A stretch of DNA of 61,490 nt, taken from NCBI RefSeq assembly GCF_009923995.1, contig NZ_RFSK01000035.1, positions 1-61,490 on the forward strand. Direction: 5' to 3'. A program made the translations under genes and the position numbers. The stretch's first letter is position 1, and each line of letters opens with the position of its first letter. Positions 6,928 to 16,139 of the stretch are shown one piece after another. A model generated the notes under the pieces. The model ran no database searches. It was not told the origin of the DNA and saw only the letters and a list, made by a program, of their open reading frames with translations. The stretch is from Janthinobacterium sp. (GTDB lineage Bacteria; Pseudomonadota; Gammaproteobacteria; Burkholderiales; Burkholderiaceae_D).

Positions 6928-9462
6928 ATGACCACCTCCCCTACCCTGCATCCGCCCCAGCTGCGCGCCAGCGCCGACGCCGCGCCCGAAGCGCGCCAGC
7001 AGCGCCAAGCTGCCGCCGCATCGCCGCGCCGGCACTGGAGCTGGAAGCAGGTGTGGTTCCAGTTGCACTGGTTTATCGGCATCACGGCCGGCACGGTGCT
7101 GGTGGTCATCGGCCTGAGCGGCGCCACCCTGGCCTTCAAGGATGAGCTGCTGGACCTGATGAACCCCGGCGTGCGCCACGTGCCCGTGGAAACGCGCGCG
7201 CCGCTGACGCCGGGCCAGCTAAGCAGCATCGCCGCGGCCGAACACGGCCAGCGCGTGGCTTCCATCACCATGTATGCGGAAGCGGGCGCGGCGCCCCGTT
7301 TATTCTTTGCGCCGAAGAATGGCCAGCGGCGCGGCGAATCCATTTATGTGCACCCGTACACGGGCGCGACCCAGCCGGCGCTGACGGGCGCGGAATTTTT
7401 CGAATGGACGGAATCCCTGCACCGCTGGCTGCTGCTGCCACGCGATCCGGGCCGGCAGGTGGCGGGCGCGCTGGCCCTGTGCCTGCTGGGCCTGGCATTG
7501 TCCGGCCTGTACCTGCGCTGGCCCCGCCGTCCGCTGGACTGGCGCACGTGGCTGACCTTCGATCCGGCCCTGAAAGGCCGCTCCTTCCTGTGGAATCTGC
7601 ACGCCGTGGCCGGCACCTGGTGCCTGGTGGTGTACGTGGCGCTGACCCTGACGGGCATCTACTGGAGCTATGACGTGGTGCGCGACAATATCGACGCGTG
7701 GGCCGGCAAGCCGCCCCGCGTGGCGCAGGCGCCGGGCAAGAAAGGTCCGCCGAAAGAGAACAAGGAAGCGTCCGCCGTCGACATCGGCCCGGCCTGGACC
7801 AGCTTCCAGCAGCACGCCCCGGGCTGGACCCTGGCCAGCGTGCGCCTGCCCACGCGCCCGGACGAAGCCGTGCAATTCACGTGGCTGGCCGCCGACGCGC
7901 CGCACGAGCGGGCGCGCAGCCGCATGGACATCCTGCCGGCCGACGGCAAGGTGACGGATAACGCGCCGTACAGCCAGCAGGGACTGGGGGCGCGCCTCGT
8001 CAACATCATTTATCCGCTGCACATGGGCACCTATTTCGGCTTGCCAGGACGCATCATCGTCACCCTCGCCAGCCTGGGCCTGCCCCTGTTCGCCATCACG
8101 GGCTGGATGCTGTACCTGGGCCGCCGCAAGGCGAAGCGGGCCGTGCAGGCGCAGCGCGCCATGCTGGCCGGCACGCCCGGCAACGCGGGCACGGGCTTGC
8201 CCACCCTCGTCGCCTACGCCAGCCAGTCGGGCCAGGCCGAACGCCTGGCCCTGGAAAGCGCGCGCGCCCTGCAGCAGGCGGGCGTGGCCGTGGACGTGCA
8301 ATCGCTGGACCAGTTCGATCCCGCCCAATTGCGCCGGTACGAACGGGCCCTGATCGTTGCCAGCACCTTTGGCGAAGGCGAGGCGCCGGACGGCACGCGC
8401 CGCTTCGCGCGCCTGCTGCAAGCCACCCCGGGCACGCCGCTGGCGGGCCTGGAAGTGGGCGTACTGGCCCTGGGCGACCGCCATTACAGCGCCTTCTGCG
8501 GCTTTGGCCATGCGCTGGAGCAACAACTGCACGCGCTGGGCGCCACGCCGCTGTTCCCGCTGATCGAGGTGGACAAGCACGATCCCGCCGCCCTGGCCGC
8601 CTGGTCGCAGGCACTGGCCCGCTGCAGCGGCAGCGCCATCGACGCCATCGGCGTGCAGGAAGAAGCATCGTATGACACGTGGCATCTGACGGGCCGCGTG
8701 CTGCTCAATCCGGGCAGCCTGGGCGGCGAACTGCACGAAATCACCCTGGCCGGCCCGGCCGGGGCGACCTGGGAAGCGGGCGCGCTGGCCGAAATCATTC
8801 CCTGCAATGCGGATGGCAGCGATGGCGACGGGGATACCGCCCACCATGCGCCGCGCAGCTATTCCATCGCTTCGCTGCCGGCCGATGGCGCGCTGCAATT
8901 GCTGGTGCGCCAGGAAACCCATGCGGGCGAGAACAATCAGGGCCATGGCCTCGCTTCCGGCTGGCTCACGCGTTTCGCCCCGCCTGGCGCGGCCATCCGC
9001 TTGCGCCTGCAAGCCAATCCCGCCTTCGCCCCTGCCCTGGCGGACGTGCCCTGCATTTACATCGGCAACGGTTCCGGCCTGGCCGGCCTGCGCGCGCACC
9101 TGCGCGCACGCCAGCGGGCGGGACTGGCCCGCAACTGGCTGCTGTTCGGCGAACGCCAGCAAGCTGTTGACAGCATCTGCGACGCGGAGTTGCAGGGCTG
9201 GCTGGACAATGGCCACCTGGCGCGCCTGGACCGCGTCTTCTCGCGCGACGGCGCCGGGGACGCGCGCGAATACGTGCAGGACCGCTTGCGCGCCAGCGCC
9301 GGCGCATTGCGCGCCTGGCTGGAACAGGGCGCCATCGTCTGCGTGTGCGGCAGCCTGCACGGCATGGCGGCCGGTGTCGATGCTGTGCTGCAGGAAGTGC
9401 TGGGCCAGGACGGCGTCGACGCCCTGCTGGCCGCCGGCCGCTACCGCCGCGACGTGTATTGA
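6928..9462 (+). CDS. PepSY transmembrane protein fused to a flavodoxin/FAD/NAD(P)H reductase (iron-uptake reductase)
   Basis: An 844-residue inner-membrane reductase, probably reducing ferric iron or ferri-siderophores (inferred from context). The N-terminal PepSY-associated part has four membrane segments (starting near FQLHWFIGITAGTVLVVIG, at LALCLLGLALSGLYL, at GTWCLVVYVALTLTGIYW and at ASLGLPLFAITGWMLYL). Next is a flavodoxin domain (LVAYASQSGQAERLA, VASTFGEGEAPDG), an FAD-binding motif (PRSYSIASLP) and an NAD(P)H-binding lobe (CIYIGNGSGLAGLRAH) ending RRDVY, as in sulfite/P450 reductases. An open frame continues upstream to 6724, but the ATG at 6928 begins the conserved protein and leaves the Fur sites outside. 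It is divergent from fecI. Confidence 0.88.
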   Translation: MTTSPTLHPPQLRASADAAPEARQQRQAAAASPRRHWSWKQVWFQLHWFIGITAGTVLVVIGLSGATLAFKDELLDLMNPGVRHVPVETRAPLTPGQLSSIAAAEHGQRVASITMYAEAGAAPRLFFAPKNGQRRGESIYVHPYTGATQPALTGAEFFEWTESLHRWLLLPRDPGRQVAGALALCLLGLALSGLYLRWPRRPLDWRTWLTFDPALKGRSFLWNLHAVAGTWCLVVYVALTLTGIYWSYDVVRDNIDAWAGKPPRVAQAPGKKGPPKENKEASAVDIGPAWTSFQQHAPGWTLASVRLPTRPDEAVQFTWLAADAPHERARSRMDILPADGKVTDNAPYSQQGLGARLVNIIYPLHMGTYFGLPGRIIVTLASLGLPLFAITGWMLYLGRRKAKRAVQAQRAMLAGTPGNAGTGLPTLVAYASQSGQAERLALESARALQQAGVAVDVQSLDQFDPAQLRRYERALIVASTFGEGEAPDGTRRFARLLQATPGTPLAGLEVGVLALGDRHYSAFCGFGHALEQQLHALGATPLFPLIEVDKHDPAALAAWSQALARCSGSAIDAIGVQEEASYDTWHLTGRVLLNPGSLGGELHEITLAGPAGATWEAGALAEIIPCNADGSDGDGDTAHHAPRSYSIASLPADGALQLLVRQETHAGENNQGHGLASGWLTRFAPPGAAIRLRLQANPAFAPALADVPCIYIGNGSGLAGLRAHLRARQRAGLARNWLLFGERQQAVDSICDAELQGWLDNGHLARLDRVFSRDGAGDAREYVQDRLRASAGALRAWLEQGAIVCVCGSLHGMAAGVDAVLQEVLGQDGVDALLAAGRYRRDVY

Positions 9463-9589
9463 GCCACATCAAAGCACCTTGCCTGCCGCCGCCCTGTGTG
9501 CGGCGGCGAACGGTGAAATAGCGCCACGGGACTAGAGTGGGCACATGGCGGCAAGCCTGCCGCCCCACCCACCAGCTGCGAGGTCCCCC

Positions 9590-9775
9590 ATGAAAAACCC
9601 CTGGATGAGCATGTACCTGAGCGCCGCCAACCGCATCGCCAACACGGCGCGCGGCCAGGCCACGGCGGCCGTCAAACGCGAGGCGGCGAAGAATACGCGG
9701 CAGCTGACGCAAGTGTGGTTCGACTCCTTCCTGCCGGCGGCGGGCCAGCCGCGCAAGCGCCGCAAAGCCAGGTAA
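9590..9775 (+). CDS. Small basic protein of unknown function
   Basis: A 61-residue reading frame beginning MKNPWMSMYLSAANRIAN and ending in the basic tail RKRRKAR. The start is preceded by a weak AGGT at 5 bases. The N-terminal half is amphipathic and helical; no membrane segment or known domain was recognised. The N-terminus faintly recalls the beginnings of some short-chain PHA depolymerase/phasin-type proteins, but that is not enough for a name. It stands alone between two plus-strand genes. Confidence 0.5.
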   Translation: MKNPWMSMYLSAANRIANTARGQATAAVKREAAKNTRQLTQVWFDSFLPAAGQPRKRRKAR

Positions 9776-9940
9776 GCGGGCGACGGGCAGGCAAACTGGT
9801 GCAGTGCATCACAGCAACTAGTTGAAGTTTCAATCAAATGAACTAAACTGCAAGCATGGTAGTAAAGATATGAGCACGCGATTGAAGTGACCGGCAGGCG
9901 CCGCACCCCCGCGCCGCCACCGGCTCATCAGGAGACGACC

Positions 9941-10096
9941 ATGTTGACGCTCAAAGTGCTGGTCTGCCTTGCCCTCTCGGCGCTGCTGCTGATACCGCTG
10001 GTGTTGCGGGATGCCATGCAGACGTCGGCCGGGCAACAGTTGCAGGTGCCGAACGTGGATGCGCAAGGCATGTGGGCCCGCTGGCCCAAGCAATAG
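9941..10096 (+). CDS. Small single-pass membrane or exported protein
   Basis: A 51-residue frame with a good ribosome site (AGGAG eight bases before ATG). It has one N-terminal hydrophobic segment (about residues 4-22, rich in Leu/Val/Ala) followed by a short polar tail. It could be a membrane-anchored small protein or a secreted peptide; nothing further is recognisable. Confidence 0.55.
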   Translation: MLTLKVLVCLALSALLLIPLVLRDAMQTSAGQQLQVPNVDAQGMWARWPKQ

Positions 10097-10319
10097 GCCT
10101 GCGCGCGGCTGAAAAACGCCGCCGGCTGCGTTGCCGCGCCGCGCCGCACAGGCGTATTGCCGTCGGCACGGCGCCTCGCCGGCAGTGTCGTTTGGCGGCG
10201 CCCGCCTATTGCCCGCCAAGGGTACGCATCGTTGAAACCGCTTTGTTGCGGGTGGGATAGTGTTCCCTGGCTCCCCCCTGCTCCAGCTTGCTTCTTCCCT
10301 CCCGTTCTTCACCATACTT

Positions 10320-10333
10320 TTGATCCAGATCAT
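10320..10333 (+). promoter_or_regulatory. FNR/Anr-box-like site upstream of the hemerythrin gene
   Basis: TTGATCCAGATCAT matches the FNR half-site pair TTGAT-N4-ATCAA at 9 of 10 defined positions, 76 bases before the hemerythrin start. The rest of the 312-base gap 10097-10408 shows no gene and no convincing terminator. Confidence 0.5.
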
Positions 10334-10408
10334 GGATTTACCGCGTTCCTGCGCCCACACTGGAACAGCCCGGCTCGCATCGGGACGGGTTCAACGGGGA
10401 GGTTCGGC

Positions 10409-10807
10409 ATGCATGATTCGCATTGGAAAGAAGAGATGGCACTGGGCGTGCCCGCCATCGACGAGGCGCATGAGGCGCTGTTTCTGGAACTGGGGCGGCT
10501 GTCGCAGCTGGGCGACCAGCATTTCAGCGCGGCGTTCCGCGACCTGATCGCGGCCGTCGAACGCGATTTTCGGGAAGAGGAAGACTTGATGGAGGAAATC
10601 GGCTTTCCTTCGCTGGCGAACCACCGCGAACAGCATGCGCGGGTGCTCAGCGGCCTGCACCATGCCTGGGCCGCCGTCGACGAAGGCGACCTGGCACAGG
10701 GGCGCCACGCGCTGTCGCTGTTGCCGCAATGGCTGATCTTTCACCAGGCCACCATGGACCTGGCCCTGGCCGCGGCGCTGGAACTGGCGCAGCGCCAGCC
10801 CCACTGA
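10409..10807 (+). CDS. Hemerythrin-domain protein (oxygen/redox-related di-iron protein)
   Basis: 132 residues, starting at the ATG behind GGGGAGG. It has the four-helix hemerythrin pattern: AIDEAHEALFLE, EEEDLMEEIGFP, HREQHARV and FHQATMDLA. The His normally found in HFxxEExLM is replaced by Asp (DFREEEDLM), so the iron site may differ from classic bacteriohemerythrin; this may be a subfamily feature. An FNR-like box upstream suggests induction at low oxygen. It stands as a single gene, convergent with the next. Confidence 0.82.
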   Translation: MHDSHWKEEMALGVPAIDEAHEALFLELGRLSQLGDQHFSAAFRDLIAAVERDFREEEDLMEEIGFPSLANHREQHARVLSGLHHAWAAVDEGDLAQGRHALSLLPQWLIFHQATMDLALAAALELAQRQPH

Positions 10808-10825
10808 GCGCCGCCCGCGCCCGTC

Positions 10826-11671
10826 CTACAGCAGCAGCACGGTGGCCTGCTCGGGCAGCACGACGCGGTAGTGGCCCGGGTATTTATCTTCGCCATCGAA
10901 GATCTTGCAGAACACGGGCTGGTTGATGTCGTTGACGGCCGGCTCGTTCATGGGCAGGGTGGCAATCAGCTGCTCGCCATCCATCAGGCGCAGCGCGCTG
11001 CCCGTCTCGGCCGCGCAAAAGGCCAGTGCCTGCACCTCGCTGGCGAACGGCCGCTTGTACCACGGCGTGATGGCCCGCACGGCGCGGCGGGCGTCGTGCA
11101 GGACCTGGCCGATGCGCGTGACATTCCACGCGTCGCGCGCAACCGAGGGCTGGATGACGATGTTCGCCGTCAACTCTCCCTTGCCCTTGTTGACGAGGAA
11201 AGTACCGTCCTGGGCCGCGATATCGTCATTCAGGGGCACGACGAACACGCCCCCTTCCGACACCTTGATGGGAATCGGCGGGCCATTGCCCTGCAGGGCC
11301 ACGCGCACGTCGTCGATGGTGGCGCTGAGCTTGGCCGGAATCAGGCGCAAGGCCATGACCACGTTGCCGCTCGACACTTGCCAGACCTTCCTGGCCGTCA
11401 GGTAGCTGTCGCGGTAAGCCGTGAAACGTATGCGGGGCGGCTTGGCGTCGCCATTGGCCGTGATCGTCACCGTTTGCGGCGGCAACGCTTCCGCCGCGGA
11501 GGCGGGCTCGCCGGCCGGCGCGGCGGCAGGCGGCGCGGCCTCGCTGGCGGCCGAGGCCGCAGCACTGGCGCTGGCCGGCGGCGCGGGAACAGCCGGCGGC
11601 GGCGCGTGCTCCTGGGCCTGGCCCAGCGAGACGACACACCACCACCCTGCACAGGCTATCCATGTACGCAT
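10826..11671 (-). CDS. Exported protein of unknown function with Ala/Pro-rich linker
   Basis: 281 residues with a signal peptide (cleavage near GQAQ, about residue 20), then an Ala/Pro/Ser-rich low-complexity segment (about residues 24-62). The rest is a folded region with alternating hydrophobic strands (ITANGDAKPPRIRFTAYRD, VVMALRLIP). Two Cys in the C-terminal third could pair in the periplasm. No family was recognised. Upstream lies the gap shared with the third TonB receptor; a link to iron uptake is only positional. Confidence 0.7.
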   Translation of the reverse strand: MRTWIACAGWWCVVSLGQAQEHAPPPAVPAPPASASAAASAASEAAPPAAAPAGEPASAAEALPPQTVTITANGDAKPPRIRFTAYRDSYLTARKVWQVSSGNVVMALRLIPAKLSATIDDVRVALQGNGPPIPIKVSEGGVFVVPLNDDIAAQDGTFLVNKGKGELTANIVIQPSVARDAWNVTRIGQVLHDARRAVRAITPWYKRPFASEVQALAFCAAETGSALRLMDGEQLIATLPMNEPAVNDINQPVFCKIFDGEDKYPGHYRVVLPEQATVLLL

Positions 11672-11803
11672 GCAATTCTTTCAAATAGGAAAATATTTTG
11701 TCAGCGTCTGCATTATCGCAGAAGCCCCGCCAACGCGCCGTCCACGGCCGGCATGCACTCTTCTGGTGCGCACGCTTGCTTAATTGGCAAATACCCCCTA
11801 TAT

Positions 11804-11818
11804 TGATAATGATTCTTA
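11804..11818. promoter_or_regulatory. Fur box upstream of the third TonB receptor
   Basis: TGATAATGATTCTTA is the best Fur-box match in the window (about 12 of 14 consensus positions). It lies 163 bases before the receptor start in the divergent 309-base gap 11672-11980, which otherwise holds no gene. Confidence 0.78.
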
Positions 11819-11980
11819 TTCACGAAATGTGACAGGAATCGCACGCACGTCCCTCCCGCGCCCCGCGCGCCGGAACCGCTATCCGAGCCAGACCCCGGGC
11901 CAGCCTCCCGCCATCCCCCAGCTACTGCGCCATGCGCCAGACGCGATAGGAACCCTCACGACTAAAAATATGCCAGGAAA

Positions 11981-14218
11981 ATGATGCAATCGACTACCGT
12001 CTTCTCTTCTTCGCGCCAGCCCGCCTTGCGCCCCCTCCCCCGCCTGCTGCCGGCCGCCCTGCTGGCCCTTGCCGCCGGCGCGTCCCTGCCGGCCCGGGCT
12101 GCCGATGCCGCGCCGGCCGACATGACCATGCCCGCCGTCACCGTACTGGGCCAGTCGACGGCCAGCACGGAAGGCACAGGCTCCTACACGGCGGGCGAGG
12201 CGCGCAGCGCCACGCGCATGGACCTGTCCCTGCGCGAAACGCCGCAATCGGTCAGCGTCATCACGCGCCAGCTGCTCGACGACCTGGGCGCCGTGCGCCT
12301 GGACCAGGCGCTGGCGCAAACGACGGGCATCCAGGTGGGCCAGAATGACACGGAGCGCACGACGTTTTATGCGCGCGGCTTCGGCATCAACAATCTCCAG
12401 ATCGACGGCATGCCGCGGGGCGGCAATGCGCCACTGCAAGACACGATCCTGTACGACCGCATCGAAGTGATCCGTGGCGCCACGGGCCTGATGGGCGGCA
12501 AGGGCGACCCGTCGGCCACCATCAACATGGTGCGCAAGCGGCCGACGAAGACCTTCCAGGCCAGCGCCGGCCTCATCGTCAGCCGCTGGAACGACCAGCG
12601 CCTGGAAGCGGACGTCTCCGGCGCCCTGAACGGGGATGGCAGCGTGCGCGCCCGCGCCGCCCTGGCCTGGCAAAAACGCGATTCCTACCTGGACATGTAC
12701 CACGAACGCAAGACGGTGGGCATGGCCATCCTCGAGGCGGACTTGCGTCCCGGCACCCTGCTGACGGCCGGCGTCGACTTCCAGGACAACCAGCCGACGG
12801 GCGCCACCTGGGGCGCCGTGCCCTACTGGAATGCGGACGGCAGCCTGGCGAACTTGCCGCGCAACACCAGTTTCACGACGCCGTGGAGTACCTGGGCCAA
12901 CAAGCAGCATACCGTGTTCACGTCGCTGTATCAGCGCCTGCCCGGCAACTGGAATCTACACCTGGGCTATGCGCGCACGGAAAGCACGAACCGCACCACC
13001 GTCGCCTACGCGGGCGCGGGCCATCCCGACCCCGCCACGGGCGCAGGCATGCGCCTGTGGACGGGCGCCTGGGGCCCGGGCAAGAGCAGCAGCGACAATT
13101 TCGACGTGTACGCCAGCGGGCCGTTCACCTTGCTGGGACGCAAGCACACGGCCATCGTCGGCTGGAACGGCGGCAACCAGCGCGCCCGTTCGCTGGGCGG
13201 CGAGGCGGAAATCGCCTATCCCGACTTCATCCCAGACTACCGCAGCTGGACGGGCAACATTCCCCGTCCCGTCTTCCACGCGGACGGCTCCCGCACGGAA
13301 ACGGTCACGCGCCTGGCGGGCGCCTACGTGGCCACGCGGCTGAGCCTGGCCGATCCGCTGCACCTGATCATCGGCGCGCGCAGCAGCACCTACCGCACGG
13401 ATACGCGCAGCTACGATACGCGGGGCGCGTACACGGGCAGCGCCGACTTTGCGGAAACGCGCAATGAAGTCACGCCCTACGTGGGCGCCGTGTTCGACCT
13501 CAACCGGCAATATTCTGCGTATGCCAGCTTTACCCAGCTGTTCAACCCGCAGACGAGCAAGGACCGCAACGACAAGTTCTTGCCGCCGGAAACGGGCGAC
13601 AACGCGGAGCTGGGCATCAAGGGCGAATTCTATGAGGGCAAGCTGAACGCGTCGGCCGCCCTGTTCCACACGCAGAAAAAGAACCTGGCGGAACTGGACC
13701 GCACGGTGCCGCCCGGCTTCCTGCTGCCCGACGGCAGCCAGGCCATGGTGGCCAACGGGGCCGGCGTCACGGCCAGGGGCATCGAGTTCGACGTGTCCGG
13801 CCAGCTCACGCCCGCGTGGGAAGCGAGCGGCGGCTACACCTACCTGCATGCGGCCGAGGCGGACGGGCGCCGCGCCGCCACCACGCAGCCGCGCCACCTG
13901 TTCCGCCTGGCCACCAGCTACCGCTTCGACGGCCAGCTGAACGGCTTGCGGGCCGGCGCCAGCATGACGGCGCAAAGCGCCACCTACAGCGAAGCGTGGT
14001 ATGGCCGCCCGCCGTCCGGGGACGTCGCCAACATCCCGCAGGCGGGCTATGCGCTGCTCAATGCCATGGCCAGCTATGCGCTCAACAAGCATGCCAGCGT
14101 GCAATTGAACGTGGACAACCTGCTGGACAAGAAATACTACCGCAACGTGGGCTTCTTCGACGGCGTGTTCTGGGGCGAACCGCGCAACGTCAGCCTGTCC
14201 CTGCGCGGCACCTACTGA
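11981..14218 (+). CDS. TonB-dependent siderophore receptor (third copy)
   Basis: 745 residues with a good ribosome site (CAGGAAA). The signal peptide ends near LPARAAD (about residue 41), the TonB box is PAVTVLG, the plug has TPQSVSVITRQLL, FYARGFGINNLQIDG and IEVIRGATGLM, and the barrel ends GTY with a final aromatic residue. There is no STN domain. The GATGLMxGKGxPS plug motif is shared with ferripyoverdine/ferrichrome-type receptors (FhuE/FpvB group), but the ligand is not certain. The upstream Fur box predicts iron repression. Confidence 0.93.
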   Translation: MMQSTTVFSSSRQPALRPLPRLLPAALLALAAGASLPARAADAAPADMTMPAVTVLGQSTASTEGTGSYTAGEARSATRMDLSLRETPQSVSVITRQLLDDLGAVRLDQALAQTTGIQVGQNDTERTTFYARGFGINNLQIDGMPRGGNAPLQDTILYDRIEVIRGATGLMGGKGDPSATINMVRKRPTKTFQASAGLIVSRWNDQRLEADVSGALNGDGSVRARAALAWQKRDSYLDMYHERKTVGMAILEADLRPGTLLTAGVDFQDNQPTGATWGAVPYWNADGSLANLPRNTSFTTPWSTWANKQHTVFTSLYQRLPGNWNLHLGYARTESTNRTTVAYAGAGHPDPATGAGMRLWTGAWGPGKSSSDNFDVYASGPFTLLGRKHTAIVGWNGGNQRARSLGGEAEIAYPDFIPDYRSWTGNIPRPVFHADGSRTETVTRLAGAYVATRLSLADPLHLIIGARSSTYRTDTRSYDTRGAYTGSADFAETRNEVTPYVGAVFDLNRQYSAYASFTQLFNPQTSKDRNDKFLPPETGDNAELGIKGEFYEGKLNASAALFHTQKKNLAELDRTVPPGFLLPDGSQAMVANGAGVTARGIEFDVSGQLTPAWEASGGYTYLHAAEADGRRAATTQPRHLFRLATSYRFDGQLNGLRAGASMTAQSATYSEAWYGRPPSGDVANIPQAGYALLNAMASYALNKHASVQLNVDNLLDKKYYRNVGFFDGVFWGEPRNVSLSLRGTY

Positions 14219-14980
14219 TCACGCTGCAGGGTCGCTGCGCCAGTGCGCGGGCGCCGGCAGGTGGAAGCCTTCCAGCAGGGGTCCGCCCACGGGCGCCAGC
14301 ACGGCGGCGGCCAGCTGCGCGAACGCGCGCTGCCCGGCCGGCAAGTCGCTGGCCACCAGGCGCAGCGCGCCATCGAGCTGGACGGCGACGGCCCCATCGA
14401 ACGCCTGCAGGCGGCGGAACAGGTGCTTGCCGCCGCCGCTCCATGCGCCGGCCGCGCGCAGGCGCAGGTCGGCCAGCGCCTCATACAGCTGGCAGGCCAC
14501 GGCCAGCGCCTCGCCCGGGTGCCGGCTGTCGACCAGGTCTTCCAGCAGGGTCGTGATGGCGTAGCGGCGCCGCAGCAGGGTCTCCCCGTCGAGCACGGGC
14601 GGCCCTGCCGCATCGATGGCCTGCGCCAGCGCCAGCAGCTGCGCATGGCGCGGGCCGGACGCGACGATGTTTTCCCCTTCCAGCACCATGCGCGCCAGCG
14701 GCACCGTGCCGCCCGGCGCATCCATTTCCTTGCAGAAATACGTGAACGTGGCCAGATCGTGCGCGAACAGTTCCACCGTGCGCCCCTCGGCCACGATGGT
14801 GGAACGCCAGGCGCAGTCGACGTGCTCGAACAGGAGCAGCAGGTCGATGTCGGAAGTGGGCGTGGGCCGGCCCGTGGCGAACGAGCCGCCGATGATGGCC
14901 GCCACGGCCGTGGGATACTGCCGCTGCACCAGCCGCGCGGCGATGGCGCGGATGGTGTCGTAGGTGGGGATGGTCGTCAA
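14219..14980 (-). CDS. Nucleotidyltransferase-domain protein
   Basis: 253 residues from TTG 14980, chosen because GGAG lies 8 bases upstream; GTG 15007 is possible. The N-terminal Pol-beta/MNT-type nucleotidyltransferase fold is shown by GGSFATGRPTPTSDIDLLLL, which carries the GS and DxD metal-binding residues, and by a third acidic residue in RTVELFAHD. The C-terminal half is helical and may act like the HEPN or substrate-binding region of kanamycin-type nucleotidyltransferases. Substrate unknown. Its stop abuts that of the convergent receptor gene. Confidence 0.75.
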   Translation of the reverse strand: MTTIPTYDTIRAIAARLVQRQYPTAVAAIIGGSFATGRPTPTSDIDLLLLFEHVDCAWRSTIVAEGRTVELFAHDLATFTYFCKEMDAPGGTVPLARMVLEGENIVASGPRHAQLLALAQAIDAAGPPVLDGETLLRRRYAITTLLEDLVDSRHPGEALAVACQLYEALADLRLRAAGAWSGGGKHLFRRLQAFDGAVAVQLDGALRLVASDLPAGQRAFAQLAAAVLAPVGGPLLEGFHLPAPAHWRSDPAA

Positions 14981-15116
14981 AGCCGGTTCTCCGTGCCGAA
15001 AAAACACTATCCTACCCGCAATAGGCAGGTGGCTGCCATGCGTCCGCCATCCTGCTACACTGGCGCTATCTCATTCAGCACGGCGTTCGCCCAGGCGGCC
15101 TGACCAAGGAACAGAC

Positions 15117-15683
15117 ATGGAATACAGATGCATGGTGGTGCCCTCGCCCGTGGGCGAGCTGACCCTGGTGGCGCGCGGCGCGGCCCTGGCCGCCATCTTG
15201 TGGGAAAACGACAAGCCCAACCGCGTGCGCCTGGGCCAGATGCGCGTCGATGAAGGCTGTGCCGTGCTGCAGGAAACGGCGCGCCAGCTGGCGGCGTATT
15301 TTGCCGGCACGCTGCAATGCTTCGACGTGCCGCTCGATTTCGCCGGCACACCCTTCCAGCAGGACGTCTGGCGCGCGCTGCTGACGATACCGTATGGCCA
15401 GACGCGCAGCTATGGCGAGATCGCGCGCCAGATCGGCCGCCCTTCCGCCGTGCGCGCCGTGGGCGCCGCCAACGGCAAGAATCCCATTTCCATCATCGCA
15501 CCCTGCCACCGGGTCATCGGCGCCACGGGCGAGCTGACGGGCTTTGCGGGCGGCTTACACGCCAAGGAAACTTTACTGGCGCTGGAAGGCATTTCCCTGT
15601 CCAGCGACCGCGAAGCCCTGAAGACGGGCCACGCCCGGCGCCGCGCCGTGCACGTCGATACGGCGCAGGGCTGCCTGTTTTAG
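15117..15683 (+). CDS. ogt: Methylated-DNA-protein-cysteine S-methyltransferase
   Basis: 188 residues. It repairs O6-alkylguanine by transferring the alkyl group to its own cysteine in a suicide reaction. The active-site motif IIAPCHRVIG is present, preceded by the DNA-binding wing region FQQDVWRALLTIPYGQTRSYGEIA and RAVGAANGKNP. The C-terminal extension after ALEG is about 25 residues longer than usual and basic. The ribosome site is AAGGA seven bases before ATG. A single-domain Ogt, without an Ada N-terminus. Confidence 0.95.
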   Translation: MEYRCMVVPSPVGELTLVARGAALAAILWENDKPNRVRLGQMRVDEGCAVLQETARQLAAYFAGTLQCFDVPLDFAGTPFQQDVWRALLTIPYGQTRSYGEIARQIGRPSAVRAVGAANGKNPISIIAPCHRVIGATGELTGFAGGLHAKETLLALEGISLSSDREALKTGHARRRAVHVDTAQGCLF

Positions 15684-15742
15684 CAGGCAGGCTCGCTCCC
15701 CTTGTGGGATACTCGCGCCTTCCGTTCACGCCTGCCCATCCT

Positions 15743-16117
15743 ATGCCCTACCTGTCCATCCTGTTCTTTGCCATCCTGTATTTGCTGGCCATCTTCTTTT
15801 TCCATATTCCCGCCCTGGTCGCCCTCGTGTATGGCGTGCTGAGCATCAGCTGCTTCGTGGCCTATGCCATCGACAAATCGGCCGCCAAAGGGGGCCGCTG
15901 GCGCACGTCGGAACGCACCCTGCTGCTGCTGGGATTGCTGTGCGGCTGGCCGGGCGCCGTGCTGGCCCAGCAATGGCTGCGCCACAAGTCGAGCAAGCGC
16001 TCGTTCCGCACCCTGTTCTGGATCACGGTCGCCCTCAATATCGGCGCCTTCGTGTACTTCAGCATGCATTACGCGGCGCCGGACATCGGCACGGACGTGG
16101 CGCCCATCGAACTGTAG
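15743..16117 (+). CDS. DUF1294 small membrane protein
   Basis: 124 residues with about four hydrophobic segments (ILFFAILYLLAIFFF; ALVALVYGVLSISCFVAY; LLLLGLLCGWPGAVLAQ; ITVALNIGAFVYF). The block AYAIDKSAAKGGRWRTSERTLLLLGLLCGWPGA is diagnostic in pattern of the DUF1294 family (IDK, R-W-R-T-x-E, GG/CGWPGA). Function unknown; related domains are sometimes fused to cold-shock domains, which are absent here. It follows ogt closely and may be read with it. Confidence 0.83.
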   Translation: MPYLSILFFAILYLLAIFFFHIPALVALVYGVLSISCFVAYAIDKSAAKGGRWRTSERTLLLLGLLCGWPGAVLAQQWLRHKSSKRSFRTLFWITVALNIGAFVYFSMHYAAPDIGTDVAPIEL

Positions 16118-16139
16118 GGCGCAAGAAGCGCCCGGCCGC

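Noticed and set aside
9460..9473. FNR-like TTGAGCCACATCAA after the PepSY reductase
   Set aside because: 9 of 10 consensus positions, but it overlaps a stop codon and lies about 117 bases before a weakly supported small gene with no recognisable promoter elements; treated as chance.
16117..16136. GGGCGC-AAGAA-GCGCCC hairpin after the DUF1294 gene
   Set aside because: No U-tract on either strand; too short to call a terminator.
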